The position numbers were made by a program, and so were the translations under genes. The notes below the pieces were generated by a model. It worked only from the letters and a program-made list of their open reading frames with translations. It did not search any database and was not told the DNA's origin. A stretch of 64,000 bases of DNA from Noviherbaspirillum pedocola (GTDB lineage Bacteria > Pseudomonadota > Gammaproteobacteria > Burkholderiales > Burkholderiaceae_D): contig NZ_JAEPBG010000005.1 of assembly GCF_016632335.1 (NCBI RefSeq), positions 268,196 through 332,195 of the forward strand. The letters run 5' to 3'. This document shows, one piece after another, positions 8,255-15,891 of this stretch (positions within the stretch are counted from its first letter, which is position 1; every line of letters begins with the position of its first letter).

Positions 8255-9493
8255 TTGCGGGCAGTGCCGTCGCGTGATTACTTGCCGGCGCGCCGGTCGG
8301 ATCGCGTGACGAACTTTGCCGCCTGGCTTTCTGCGGCAGCGCTGCTGCTGACTGCGGCAATGACGCTGCGCGTATCGTTCGGCTGGCGCCGCATCGCCGA
8401 ACTGAAGGATATGCCGCCATGTTCCGGAGCCGAAGCGCCGGCCGTATCCGTCATCGTCTCGGCATTGAACGAGGCCGACACCATCGCCGCCGCGCTGACG
8501 TCGCTGCTTGCCATCGATTATCCGGCGCTGGAAATCATCGTCATCGACGATCGTTCCACGGATGACACGCCGCGCATCATCGACCGCATCGCCTCGGGAC
8601 AGGCGCGCGTGAAGGCCTTGCATATCGATGCGCTGCCGCAGGGCTGGCTCGGCAAGAATCATGCGTTGCAGCGCGGCGCGGAAGTCGCTGGCGGCGACTA
8701 TCTGCTGTTCACCGACGCCGATGCGATGTTCGCGCCCAGCGCGGTTTCGCGCGCGATCGCCTACTGCGATAAGCACCGTATCGACCATCTGACGCTGTTC
8801 TTCAACGTGATTGCGCATGGCGGGCTGCTGCGTATGCTGATCCTGTCCTTCGCCGCCGCATTGCTGGCGCGCTTCGCGCCATGGAAGGTAAAAGCCTCGC
8901 GACGACATTACATCGGCGTGGGCGGCTTCAATCTCGTGCGGCGGGAAGCGTATTTCGCTATCGGCGGCCATGCGGCGATGCCGCTCGCGGTGCTGGACGA
9001 TCTGCAGCTGGGCCGCATGCTCAAGGCACACGGGTTTCAACAGGCGGTGCTGTTCGGCACAGACATGGTCGCCATCGAGTGGTATCGCGATGTGACAGCG
9101 CTCGTGCGCGGCCTCGAGAAAAACATCTACGCCGGTTTCGGTTACCAGCTCTGGCAATTAGCCATCGTCAGCCTGCTGGTGATTGCCACGCGCATCTGGC
9201 CTTGGGCCGGACTGCTGTTCACGCATGGCGCAACGCGCATCGTCAACGTAGGGACGGTATGCATCATGCTGCTGCTGTATGCGGACATGCTCAGGGTGCG
9301 CGGCTGGCCGCTCACGGCGCTGGTCTTCACGCCTGTCGTGCCGCTGGTCGAGCTCTTCATCTGGTGGCGCAGCAGCCTGCTTGCCTGGTGGCGCGGCGCA
9401 ATTTTCTGGCGCGGCACGCCGTATCGCTTGAAGAAATTGCGGCACGCGCAGCATGCGCTCGATCGCAAGCTGGATCGCGCCTCCAAACCATAA
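8255..9493 (+). CDS. Family 2 glycosyltransferase, membrane-bound
   Basis: An inverting GT2 (GT-A fold) of up to 412 residues. An N-terminal hydrophobic segment (AAWLSAAALLLTAAM) is followed by the nucleotide-binding start VSVIVSALNEADTI, the IDDRSTDDT motif, FTDADAMF (the metal-binding DxD), and an LDDLQLGRML acceptor-side motif, then about three C-terminal membrane segments. GWLGKNHA resembles carotenoid- or hopanoid-type transferases, but the acceptor is not known. The frame opens at a TTG (8255); a GTG at 8306 just before the first membrane helix is an equally good start. Confidence 0.8.
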   Translation: MRAVPSRDYLPARRSDRVTNFAAWLSAAALLLTAAMTLRVSFGWRRIAELKDMPPCSGAEAPAVSVIVSALNEADTIAAALTSLLAIDYPALEIIVIDDRSTDDTPRIIDRIASGQARVKALHIDALPQGWLGKNHALQRGAEVAGGDYLLFTDADAMFAPSAVSRAIAYCDKHRIDHLTLFFNVIAHGGLLRMLILSFAAALLARFAPWKVKASRRHYIGVGGFNLVRREAYFAIGGHAAMPLAVLDDLQLGRMLKAHGFQQAVLFGTDMVAIEWYRDVTALVRGLEKNIYAGFGYQLWQLAIVSLLVIATRIWPWAGLLFTHGATRIVNVGTVCIMLLLYADMLRVRGWPLTALVFTPVVPLVELFIWWRSSLLAWWRGAIFWRGTPYRLKKLRHAQHALDRKLDRASKP

Positions 9494-9548
9494 GCTCCGG
9501 CTCACTCAAGCTGCGCCATGCATGACGAGCACCAGGCACATCAGCGCA

Positions 9549-9917
9549 TCAGCCGCGCCACGCCGTCCACAACAGGCACAACCATCCAGCCAGAAGCGCC
9601 AGTCCGCCGAGCGGCGTGATCGCACCAAGCCAGCGTATGCCTGTCATCGTCAGCACATAGAGGCTGCCCGAGAACACCAGGATGCCCGCAATGAATAGCC
9701 ACCCGCTCGCGCCGAGCACGGCGCCCGGCCACCTGGTCTGTGCCCAGGCAACGGCAAGCAATGCCAGCGCGTGGTACATCTGATAGCGCACGCCGGTCTC
9801 GAACACGGCAAGCATCTCGGGGGAGAGGCGCGTGCGCAGCGCATGCGCACCGAAGGCGCCGGCCGCCACGCCGAGAAAGGCAAAGGCGGAGCCGGCGGCG
9901 AAGAAGAATCGATCCAT
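9549..9917 (-). CDS. DUF423 family small membrane protein
   Basis: A 122-residue protein with four predicted membrane segments and the family signature GAFGAHAL near residue 20, followed by YQMYHALALL and the C-terminal GIRWLGAITPLGG. These match the DUF423 (YgdD-like) family exactly in order and length. Function is unknown. It converges with the glycosyltransferase gene 55 bp away. Confidence 0.9.
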   Translation of the reverse strand: MDRFFFAAGSAFAFLGVAAGAFGAHALRTRLSPEMLAVFETGVRYQMYHALALLAVAWAQTRWPGAVLGASGWLFIAGILVFSGSLYVLTMTGIRWLGAITPLGGLALLAGWLCLLWTAWRG

Positions 9918-10059
9918 GTTTGCGATCCGCTATGAAAGACAGGCTCGCATGTTATCGCAATAGCGCATCGGCTAACGCCGGCAAGAACACTGCAGCCGCC
10001 CATCAGGCGGCTGCAGTGGACGACTTTTACCGCGCCTGCTTGCTTCCTTCTACGTGCGC

Positions 10060-10689
10060 CTAAAGGCTCGCGACATGCCTTACCGTTTGCAGAAGCGCTT
10101 CATACGGTACCGCGCCCTGCAAGGGTATCGATGCCGCGAGCGGCTGTCCTTGAAGGCGTACCAGGCCCAGCGGGACGCCGCTGATGCCGAGCGCCGTCGC
10201 ATGCATTTCGTCTTCGATGACTTCTTGCGTGTAGCGATCCTGTTCCAGGGCCTCGCGCAACGCGTTGGGCTCCAGGCCGGCGGATTCTGCAAGCATCAGC
10301 AGTGTCTCGATATCACCAATGTCACGCCCTTCTTCGAAGAAGCCGCGAAACAGCGCCGCATGCATCGCATCGAAGCGTCCCTGTTCGCGTGCATGGCACG
10401 CGACTTCGAAAGCCTTGCGGCTGCGCGGCTGCACCGGAGGCAGGCGTAGCCGCATGTTGCGCTGCGCCGCCATGGGGTACACCGAACGATTCCAGGTGTT
10501 GTGCAGATATTCGCCGTCCGGGTCCAGCGTTGGCACCGGGTCCGGCCTGAGCTCGAACGCATGCCATGTCACCGACAGCTGTGCTCCGAATTCTTGCTGC
10601 AGCCGCGTGATCTCGGGCAGTTCGAGATAACAGAACGGGCAGACGTAATCGCTCCAGATATCGAGCAGTATGCGTTTGTCTTCAGACAT
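10060..10689 (-). CDS. DsbA-family (FrnE-like) oxidoreductase
   Basis: A 209-residue cytoplasmic thioredoxin-fold protein. The redox motif is CPFC in DYVCPFCYL (residues 14-17) and the cis-Pro loop is ISGVPLGLV, as in the FrnE branch of the DsbA family (2-hydroxychromene-2-carboxylate isomerase-like or polyketide-associated thiol oxidoreductases). There is no signal peptide. ATG 10689 follows CGGAGCCCC; the frame could be extended to 10848 but those residues are not family-like. The physiological substrate is unknown. Confidence 0.85.
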   Translation of the reverse strand: MSEDKRILLDIWSDYVCPFCYLELPEITRLQQEFGAQLSVTWHAFELRPDPVPTLDPDGEYLHNTWNRSVYPMAAQRNMRLRLPPVQPRSRKAFEVACHAREQGRFDAMHAALFRGFFEEGRDIGDIETLLMLAESAGLEPNALREALEQDRYTQEVIEDEMHATALGISGVPLGLVRLQGQPLAASIPLQGAVPYEALLQTVRHVASL

Positions 10690-10929
10690 GTCGGGGCTCC
10701 GATGAATGTGGCTTCCATGAAGAGACTGCGCGTGGTCATTCTTGTTCCATGGATGAAGGCGGCATCCGATGCGGATGAGCCAGCGCCTTGTCCAGCAAAG
10801 TGATTGAGAGATGGAAGTGGCGAAATCGTGGCAAGGCAATGCCCGCACGAGTCAGCAGTAAGAAGCAATGCAGAAGAAAGAATCGCAAGTTTTGCTTATG
10901 GCGCGGCTTCAATGCAAGGCCGCGCCAAA

Positions 10930-11124
10930 TCACGCGCCCGGCTCAAACTCGTCGGGATCGATGCGAACCCTGCGCTTGCTGATGGATTGGAATCGCAACT
11001 CGCATTCCTCGATTTCCCTGCTCGCCAGACAATCGATAAAGCCGTCGGCATCCTCGGAGCGGTCGAAGGTGTAGATACAGTCGTGCGCGCGCACTTCTGT
11101 CATCGAAAGGCGAACTGGAACCAT
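10930..11124 (-). CDS. Small hypothetical protein
   Basis: A 64-residue soluble, acidic protein (MVPVRLSMTEVRAHDCIYT ... ending DPDEFEPGA) of unknown function. The ATG at 11124 is preceded by GGGGCTCC, a weak ribosome site. It is the last of three small minus-strand genes between 10.9 and 11.7 kb. No domain recognised. Confidence 0.5.
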   Translation of the reverse strand: MVPVRLSMTEVRAHDCIYTFDRSEDADGFIDCLASREIEECELRFQSISKRRVRIDPDEFEPGA

Positions 11125-11146
11125 GGCGGAGCCCCTGGTCGAAACG

Positions 11147-11410
11147 CTACCTGGCGCGGCACCGGGCAAGCGCGGCGGCTTCTTCACGTGTGACGACACG
11201 GCTGCGTGCATCCGGATGCAAGCCCGCAGCCTTCAGACAGCTGTACTGCGACGCCTCTGCCGCCAGCATTGCACGCGCCTCGGCTTCAGCCTGGGCTTTC
11301 GGATTCGGCCAGAAATGCATGGCCACTACTCCTGCGCCGAGAGCCGGTAGCAATGCCAGCATGAGCTGCTGCTTGAGCGGAATCGGTTTCTTTACCTTGA
11401 TGTTCGACAT
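11147..11410 (-). CDS. Small single-pass membrane protein, hypothetical
   Basis: An 87-residue protein with a basic N-terminus (SNIKVKKPIPLKQQ), one hydrophobic segment (LMLALLPALGAGVVAMHF) and a C-terminal helical region containing two Cys and many Ala/Arg. ATG 11410 is chosen because the upstream extension to 11611 lacks family-like sequence. Not recognised; it may be in the same transcript as the 64-residue gene 22 bp downstream. Confidence 0.5.
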   Translation of the reverse strand: MSNIKVKKPIPLKQQLMLALLPALGAGVVAMHFWPNPKAQAEAEARAMLAAEASQYSCLKAAGLHPDARSRVVTREEAAALARCRAR

Positions 11411-11589
11411 GGTTGCACCCGTGGTTGTGCCGGAGGTCCAGGAATGATATCGAAATTGGGACGAATCGGTAGGACCACAAGGGCTCATGACAAAATCGGC
11501 AAGGCCCTGTCCTTGAGCTGGAACCATATGAGGTGCGGAAGTGCATGAGCCCACGACCATGGTCTCAGACTGGCCCCCTGGCAAAGAGA

Positions 11590-11620
11590 AAGCCCGCAGG
11601 CTTGAGTGCACTGCGGGCTT
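11590..11620 (-). terminator. Hairpin AAGCCCGCA...TGCGGGCTT
   Basis: A perfect 9-bp stem with a 13-base loop lies just downstream of the 28-codon frame at 11649-11735 on the minus strand. It is followed on that strand by CTCTTTGCC rather than a clean T-run, so it could be an intrinsic terminator or an attenuating hairpin ahead of the 87-residue gene. Confidence 0.5.
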
Positions 11621-11648
11621 GATTTAACCGGACATATGCCAAGGACAG

Positions 11649-11735
11649 TCAGGCGAACAACTGGACTACGCCAAAGCCTACTGCGGCCACCACGGCACAG
11701 GCCTCTGCAGCCATTAGAAACACTAGCAGGAGCAT
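11649..11735 (-). CDS. Putative 28-residue hydrophobic microprotein
   Basis: A 28-codon frame, MLLLVFLMAAEACAVVAAV... ending VVQLFA, is almost entirely hydrophobic and would form one membrane helix. GAGGAAGAT directly upstream is a good ribosome binding site, and a hairpin follows the stop. These three signals together make a real gene plausible, but there is no homology evidence. Confidence 0.35.
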   Translation of the reverse strand: MLLLVFLMAAEACAVVAAVGFGVVQLFA

Positions 11736-12057
11736 ATCTTCCTCATGTTGGGATGGAGAAACATGGGAAGTTTAATGCAGGAAATGACTGAGGGAAATAA
11801 ATTTCTCCTTGGGCACGGCTCGTGTGCCATTTCTTGTAACGGCGCGCAACGAACGAGATGCTTCATCATCAATCTGCATAGCAGTATCGGATTGCTGAAC
11901 ACCTACCTTGGTGTCGCATGGGAAAGGTATGAAAAACTGTGAGATCGATATCGTTGTCTGATCAAACCAGGGACAGTTCGGATAACGCAGTCTGGTTTTT
12001 GGGAAGACGAGAGATTCACCGACATACTGCGGGCCACGATCGGCTTTGCATCGCTCG
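11736..12057. other. Gene-poor left flank of the island
   Basis: Mixed-composition DNA with only short frames that lack ribosome binding sites (the longest, 11745-11942 on the plus strand, has no recognisable domain). I see no RNA gene here. It would be the original right neighbour of the tRNA-Ser terminator at the empty integration site. Confidence 0.5.
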
Positions 12058-12105
12058 CTCCGCCAAATAAAACAGCCCCTAACGGGGCTGTTTTATTTGG
12101 CGGAG
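12058..12105 (-). terminator. Perfect 22-bp palindrome: original tRNA-Ser terminator at attL
   Basis: Arms 12058-12079 and 12084-12105 are perfectly complementary around a TAAC loop. The inner part (ACAGCCCC / GGGGCTGT followed by TTTTATTT) is a textbook intrinsic terminator. The outer part of the right arm, TTGGCGGAG, is identical to the 3' end of the tRNA-Ser gene now 33.4 kb away. I read this as the terminator that once followed that tRNA and was separated from it by the island. Confidence 0.75.
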
Positions 12106-12111
12106 ACGGAG
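12097..12111 (-). repeat. attL: 15-bp direct repeat of the tRNA-Ser 3' end
   Basis: TTGGCGGAGACGGAG occurs here and again at 45495-45509, where it is the 3' end of tRNA-Ser (CTCCGTCTCCGCCA on the tRNA strand). The bases on either side differ. Here it is a tRNA fragment only, with no tRNA body following. An integrase gene starts 132 bp to the right. Confidence 0.8.
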
Positions 12112-12242
12112 TCCTTATAACTGTCTTCCATCAACATCCATTTATACTTAAGCATCTTATTAATCCTTTGTTTTTACTGGATATTCCAATACTCCTTGGC
12201 CAAGAACATCCGAGCTGATACATTAACATCCGGTTCTTATTT

Positions 12243-13448
12243 GTGGGTACATTCATGGGTAGGCAAGTCCGCACAAGGCTTACCGCGGTTGGTATCAAGG
12301 CGTTAAAACAGCCCGGATATTATGCCGATGGCGATGGCTTGTACTTGCAAATTTCCAATTCCGGGACGAAGTCTTGGATCTTCCGATTCATGCGGAATAA
12401 ACGTGCTCGCGAAATGGGGTTGGGTTCCGTTTCAACATACACACTCGCCGAGGCGCGAGACCGAGTACGCAAATGCCGCCAACTCCTTGATGAAGGGATC
12501 GATCCTATAGAGTACCGGCAAGCCGAACGCGAGAAAAATCTGGCAGCGGCTTCGACCCGTCGAACCTTCGCGGAATGTGCGCATGAATACCACTGGCTCC
12601 ATGCCAACGGTTGGAAGAACCGTAAGCATGCTGATCAGTGGATCAACACCCTCACCGCCTACGCTTTTCCTGTATTCGGCACCAAGGATGTTTCCGATGT
12701 GTCGAAGGCCGATATTCTTCGCGTGTTGGAACCTATTTGGGCCGCCAAGCCAGAAACTGCGTCACGAGTACGGCAACGCATTCGCGCCGTCCTCGACTGG
12801 GCAGCCGCTCGCGATTATCGCCATGGCCATGATCCGCATTTGCGGGACCAAGTTGCTCGCTCGCTGCCAAAAACCAAAGATCTGAAAAAGGAAAGCCATT
12901 TTGCGGCGTGCCGTTATGTAGAGGTGAATGCGGCCTTGCAGTCCATTATCAATTCCACGGCCAGTAGCGCGGTCAAAAACGCCCTTGAGTTCACCATCCT
13001 CACGGCGGCGCGCTCGGGCGAGGTACGCGGCGCAAAGTGGTCCGAAATCGATTTTGAGGGCAAGCGTTGGATTATTCCCGCCGAACGCATGAAGGCGAAG
13101 CGAGAGCATCGCATTCCGCTCTCCCCTCGTGCCATGCAGATCTTGGAATTCCAACGCGAAAACGAATCAGAACTCATCTTTGCAAATGACCGAAAAGCTT
13201 CCTTCAGCGATATGACCTTCACGGCGCTGTTGCGGCGTCTCGGGCATGCGTTCACCGTTCATGGGTTCCGCTCGACGTTTCGCAATTGGGCAGCAGAACA
13301 AACAGCTTTCCCGCGCGAGGTATGCGAAGCAGCACTGGCTCATGCATCGGGGAAGGACGCGACTGAAGCTGCGTATTTTCGGAGCGACCTTTTCGAGAAG
13401 CGCCGGCAACTGATGGAGGCTTGGGCGAACTATTGCATAACCAAATAA
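12243..13448 (+). CDS. int: P4-type tyrosine recombinase (island integrase)
   Basis: A 401-residue integrase. The N-terminal DUF4102-like arm-binding part contains KALKQPGYYADGDGLYLQI; the core-binding domain is near residues 100-190; the catalytic domain shows Arg in LTAARSGEVRG, HGFRSTFRNW (H-x-x-R), the second His in ALAHASG and the nucleophile in EAAYFRSDLFEKRR. All catalytic residues are present, so it should be active. The frame opens at GTG 12243; ATG 12255 (MGRQVRTRL) is an alternative. It reads inward from attL. AACATCC occurs three times between attL and the gene and could be arm-type binding sites. Confidence 0.9.
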   Translation: MGTFMGRQVRTRLTAVGIKALKQPGYYADGDGLYLQISNSGTKSWIFRFMRNKRAREMGLGSVSTYTLAEARDRVRKCRQLLDEGIDPIEYRQAEREKNLAAASTRRTFAECAHEYHWLHANGWKNRKHADQWINTLTAYAFPVFGTKDVSDVSKADILRVLEPIWAAKPETASRVRQRIRAVLDWAAARDYRHGHDPHLRDQVARSLPKTKDLKKESHFAACRYVEVNAALQSIINSTASSAVKNALEFTILTAARSGEVRGAKWSEIDFEGKRWIIPAERMKAKREHRIPLSPRAMQILEFQRENESELIFANDRKASFSDMTFTALLRRLGHAFTVHGFRSTFRNWAAEQTAFPREVCEAALAHASGKDATEAAYFRSDLFEKRRQLMEAWANYCITK

Positions 13449-14197
13449 AAAGATCGCCGCACGAGTTATGTCAATCCGAATGCCGAGAAAAGCTCGCCAG
13501 ACATAAGATGCAAGGGGGGAGAATTGGTTAGAGTTTCGATGAGCTGACGATAATAAATGCGTTAATTCTCGCGCCACGGTATTCGTAAAACTTTCGTCAG
13601 CATTTTGTCAGCCTTGAATCTAGTCTTGTTTCCCACGACGATTTCCAAGTCCTTAGGAATAACGGCTTGCCCATATTTGGCTGCACCCGAGCTTGTTGAG
13701 GTCAACAAGGATGTGCCGGCAGCAAACACCTATATCGATACACCTTCATAAAAATCCAGGCGCGTAACGCAAGTCGATCCCGACTTATGGGAATGAAAAT
13801 CAATTCCATTAAACGTGACCATTGCCAATAAGCATTTCGCGAGTAAAGCGTGATCGTGCGCTATCGGTATCTCGCCTCAAGAATTCCTAGCGCATTCCCA
13901 TAGATTTCCGATAATCCAATTTACTTTCAGTTTTCGAATTTTGCAGTACTAATAATTAAAGGATGTTCCTCATATCCAGCAGAGGGAATTGCTTCCATTT
14001 GGAAATCCTTACAGATGCATACTTCCACTGGACCAAATAAGAAAATTAAATTGAAAAAAAATAACAATCGGTATTGCCGCCCAAAAAAATAAATGACAAA
14101 CTGATATCAAAATTAATAGAGATAAAGATGTCGGCAAGTCTGTCTGGATGCGTTCGTCAAAAGTCGCACCAGTTGAAATGGGATAAGGGGATATCGC
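13449..14197. other. AT-rich intergenic region between int and the T2SS operon
   Basis: About 750 bp, visibly lower in GC than the genes on either side, with A-runs and no supported gene; frames here are short and lack ribosome binding sites. The part before 14198 must hold the promoter of the secretion operon, but I cannot pick a convincing -35/-10 pair. It may be a footprint of the element that carried the cargo in. Confidence 0.6.
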
Positions 14198-14659
14198 ATG
14201 AACTATTACCGGCGTTGGCGTCGTGTTGGCTCATTCTATTTCGCAGGCGGTTTTCGCGGCTTTACGCTTCTCGAACTTCTCGTCGTCATCGTTATCATCG
14301 GGCTATTGGCGAGCATGGTCGGTCCACGTTATTTCGACCAACTCGGCAAATCCAATGCAAAGATCGCGCGTGCGCAGATCGATTCGCTGGAAAAGGCGCT
14401 CGATCAGTACCGCCTCGATACCGGTCACTATCCCCGCACCGAGCAAGGTCTGCAGGCGCTGTTCGTCAAGCCGGGAGATGAAGATCGCTGGCAAGGGCCC
14501 TATCTCAAAAAGCCGGTTCCTCCCGATCCCTGGGGACGAGCATACGGTTACAAATCTCCCGGAGACCATGGTGAAGTCGACCTGATCTCACTCGGCGCCG
14601 ACGGCCAACCCGGCGGCAGCGGCGAGAATGCCGACGTCGTGAACTGGTCCATCAACTAA
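14198..14659 (+). CDS. gspG: Type II secretion major pseudopilin GspG
   Basis: A 153-residue pseudopilin that would form the periplasmic piston of the T2SS. A long basic leader ends GGFRG, cut before FTLLELLVVIVIIGLL, with the conserved Glu at +5 of the mature protein. The C-terminal part has the GspG signature (YPRTEQGLQALF, then DPWGRAYGY, and GADGQPGG near the end). The leader of 23 residues is longer than usual. AAGGGGATATCGC precedes the ATG. It is the first gene of an operon on the plus strand to about 24.5 kb. Confidence 0.93.
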   Translation: MNYYRRWRRVGSFYFAGGFRGFTLLELLVVIVIIGLLASMVGPRYFDQLGKSNAKIARAQIDSLEKALDQYRLDTGHYPRTEQGLQALFVKPGDEDRWQGPYLKKPVPPDPWGRAYGYKSPGDHGEVDLISLGADGQPGGSGENADVVNWSIN

Positions 14660-14667
14660 CCCCCGCC

Positions 14668-15882
14668 ATGAGCAGCACCAACATGCACCACTTCCGGGTG
14701 GCGGGACGCGCTGCGTCCGGAGATCTGCGCATCGTCAAGTTGCGCGCGGCGGATGCGGCCGGCGCGCGGCGACTGGCGCAGGGAGAAGGCCTCGCCGTAC
14801 TGTCCTGCGAACCTGCAGGCCTTGCCGGCCCGGGCCTGCGCCGTATCGCGACAAGGCCGAGGATCGACGTCGCGCTGTTCGCGCAGGAGCTCGCTTCGCT
14901 GCTTGAAGCGGGTCTCGGCATCATCGAGGCGCTGGAGACCCTCTCGGAAAAGGACGCGCGTGGCGGCATGGATCGGGTGCTGCAGCCGCTGACGGAAGCG
15001 CTGCGCGAAGGCCGCCGGCTGTCGGCGGTGATGGCCGACATGCCCGAGACGTTTCCGCCGCTGCTGGCCGCGAGCGTCGCTTCGAGCGAAGAAACCGGCG
15101 ACGTCGTGGCCGCGTTGCGCCGCTATGCCGACAACACCCAGTCGCTGCGCAGGCTACGCGCCAAGGTCACCGGCGCGGCGGTCTATCCCTGCATGCTGTT
15201 GGTCGTCGGACTGCTGGTCGTGGCCTTTCTGCTCGGCGTAGTCGTGCCGCGCTTTTCGCTGCTGATTGAATCGTCGAAGGGCGACATCCCCGCCGCCTCG
15301 CGCATGCTGCTCGCGCTGGGCGGCGCGATCAACCGCCATCCGCTGCTGTTTGCCACCGGGTTTTCCTGCGTGCCGCTGTCGCTTGTAATCGTGGGGCTGC
15401 GCGCGCGCGCAGCCGGCTGGAATACCGACTGGATGGCGCGCCTGCCGATGGTCGGCGCCCTGACGCGCACCTTCCGCCATGCGCAGTTCTACCGCACCAC
15501 GGGCATGCTGATCGAAGGCGGCATCCCGGCGGTGCGCGCATTCGAAACCGCCGGCGCGCTGCTGTCCCCGGCCGACCGCGTGCGGCTTGGCGCGGCGCTG
15601 TCGGCAATGCGCCAGGGGCATCCGATCGCAGTCGTGCTCGCCGATGCCGGCCTGGCCGACGCAGTAGCCCGGCGCATGCTGAATGTCTCGCAGCGCACCG
15701 GCCAGCTGGCCACGATCCTGCAGCGCATCGCCACCTTCCAGGAAACGAGCCTTGAACGCGGCATCGATGTCGCCGCGCGGCTGTTCGAGCCGACGCTGAT
15801 GGTGTTCATCGGCCTGGTGATCGGCGCCATCGTGGTGTTGATGTACCTGCCCATCTTTGACCTGGCTTCCAGCCTGCAATAG
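14668..15882 (+). CDS. gspF: Type II secretion inner-membrane platform protein GspF
   Basis: A 404-residue polytopic protein with two GspF repeats (FAQELASLLEAGLGIIEAL near residue 75 and FYRTTGMLIEGGIPAVRAFE near residue 275), each followed by cytoplasmic helices, and three membrane segments, the last near the C-terminus (VFIGLVIGAIVVLMYLPIF). It is the scaffold on which the GspE ATPase drives pseudopilus assembly. It starts 8 bp after gspG and ends 9 bp before gspE. Confidence 0.93.
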   Translation: MSSTNMHHFRVAGRAASGDLRIVKLRAADAAGARRLAQGEGLAVLSCEPAGLAGPGLRRIATRPRIDVALFAQELASLLEAGLGIIEALETLSEKDARGGMDRVLQPLTEALREGRRLSAVMADMPETFPPLLAASVASSEETGDVVAALRRYADNTQSLRRLRAKVTGAAVYPCMLLVVGLLVVAFLLGVVVPRFSLLIESSKGDIPAASRMLLALGGAINRHPLLFATGFSCVPLSLVIVGLRARAAGWNTDWMARLPMVGALTRTFRHAQFYRTTGMLIEGGIPAVRAFETAGALLSPADRVRLGAALSAMRQGHPIAVVLADAGLADAVARRMLNVSQRTGQLATILQRIATFQETSLERGIDVAARLFEPTLMVFIGLVIGAIVVLMYLPIFDLASSLQ

Positions 15883-15891
15883 GAGACCCGC

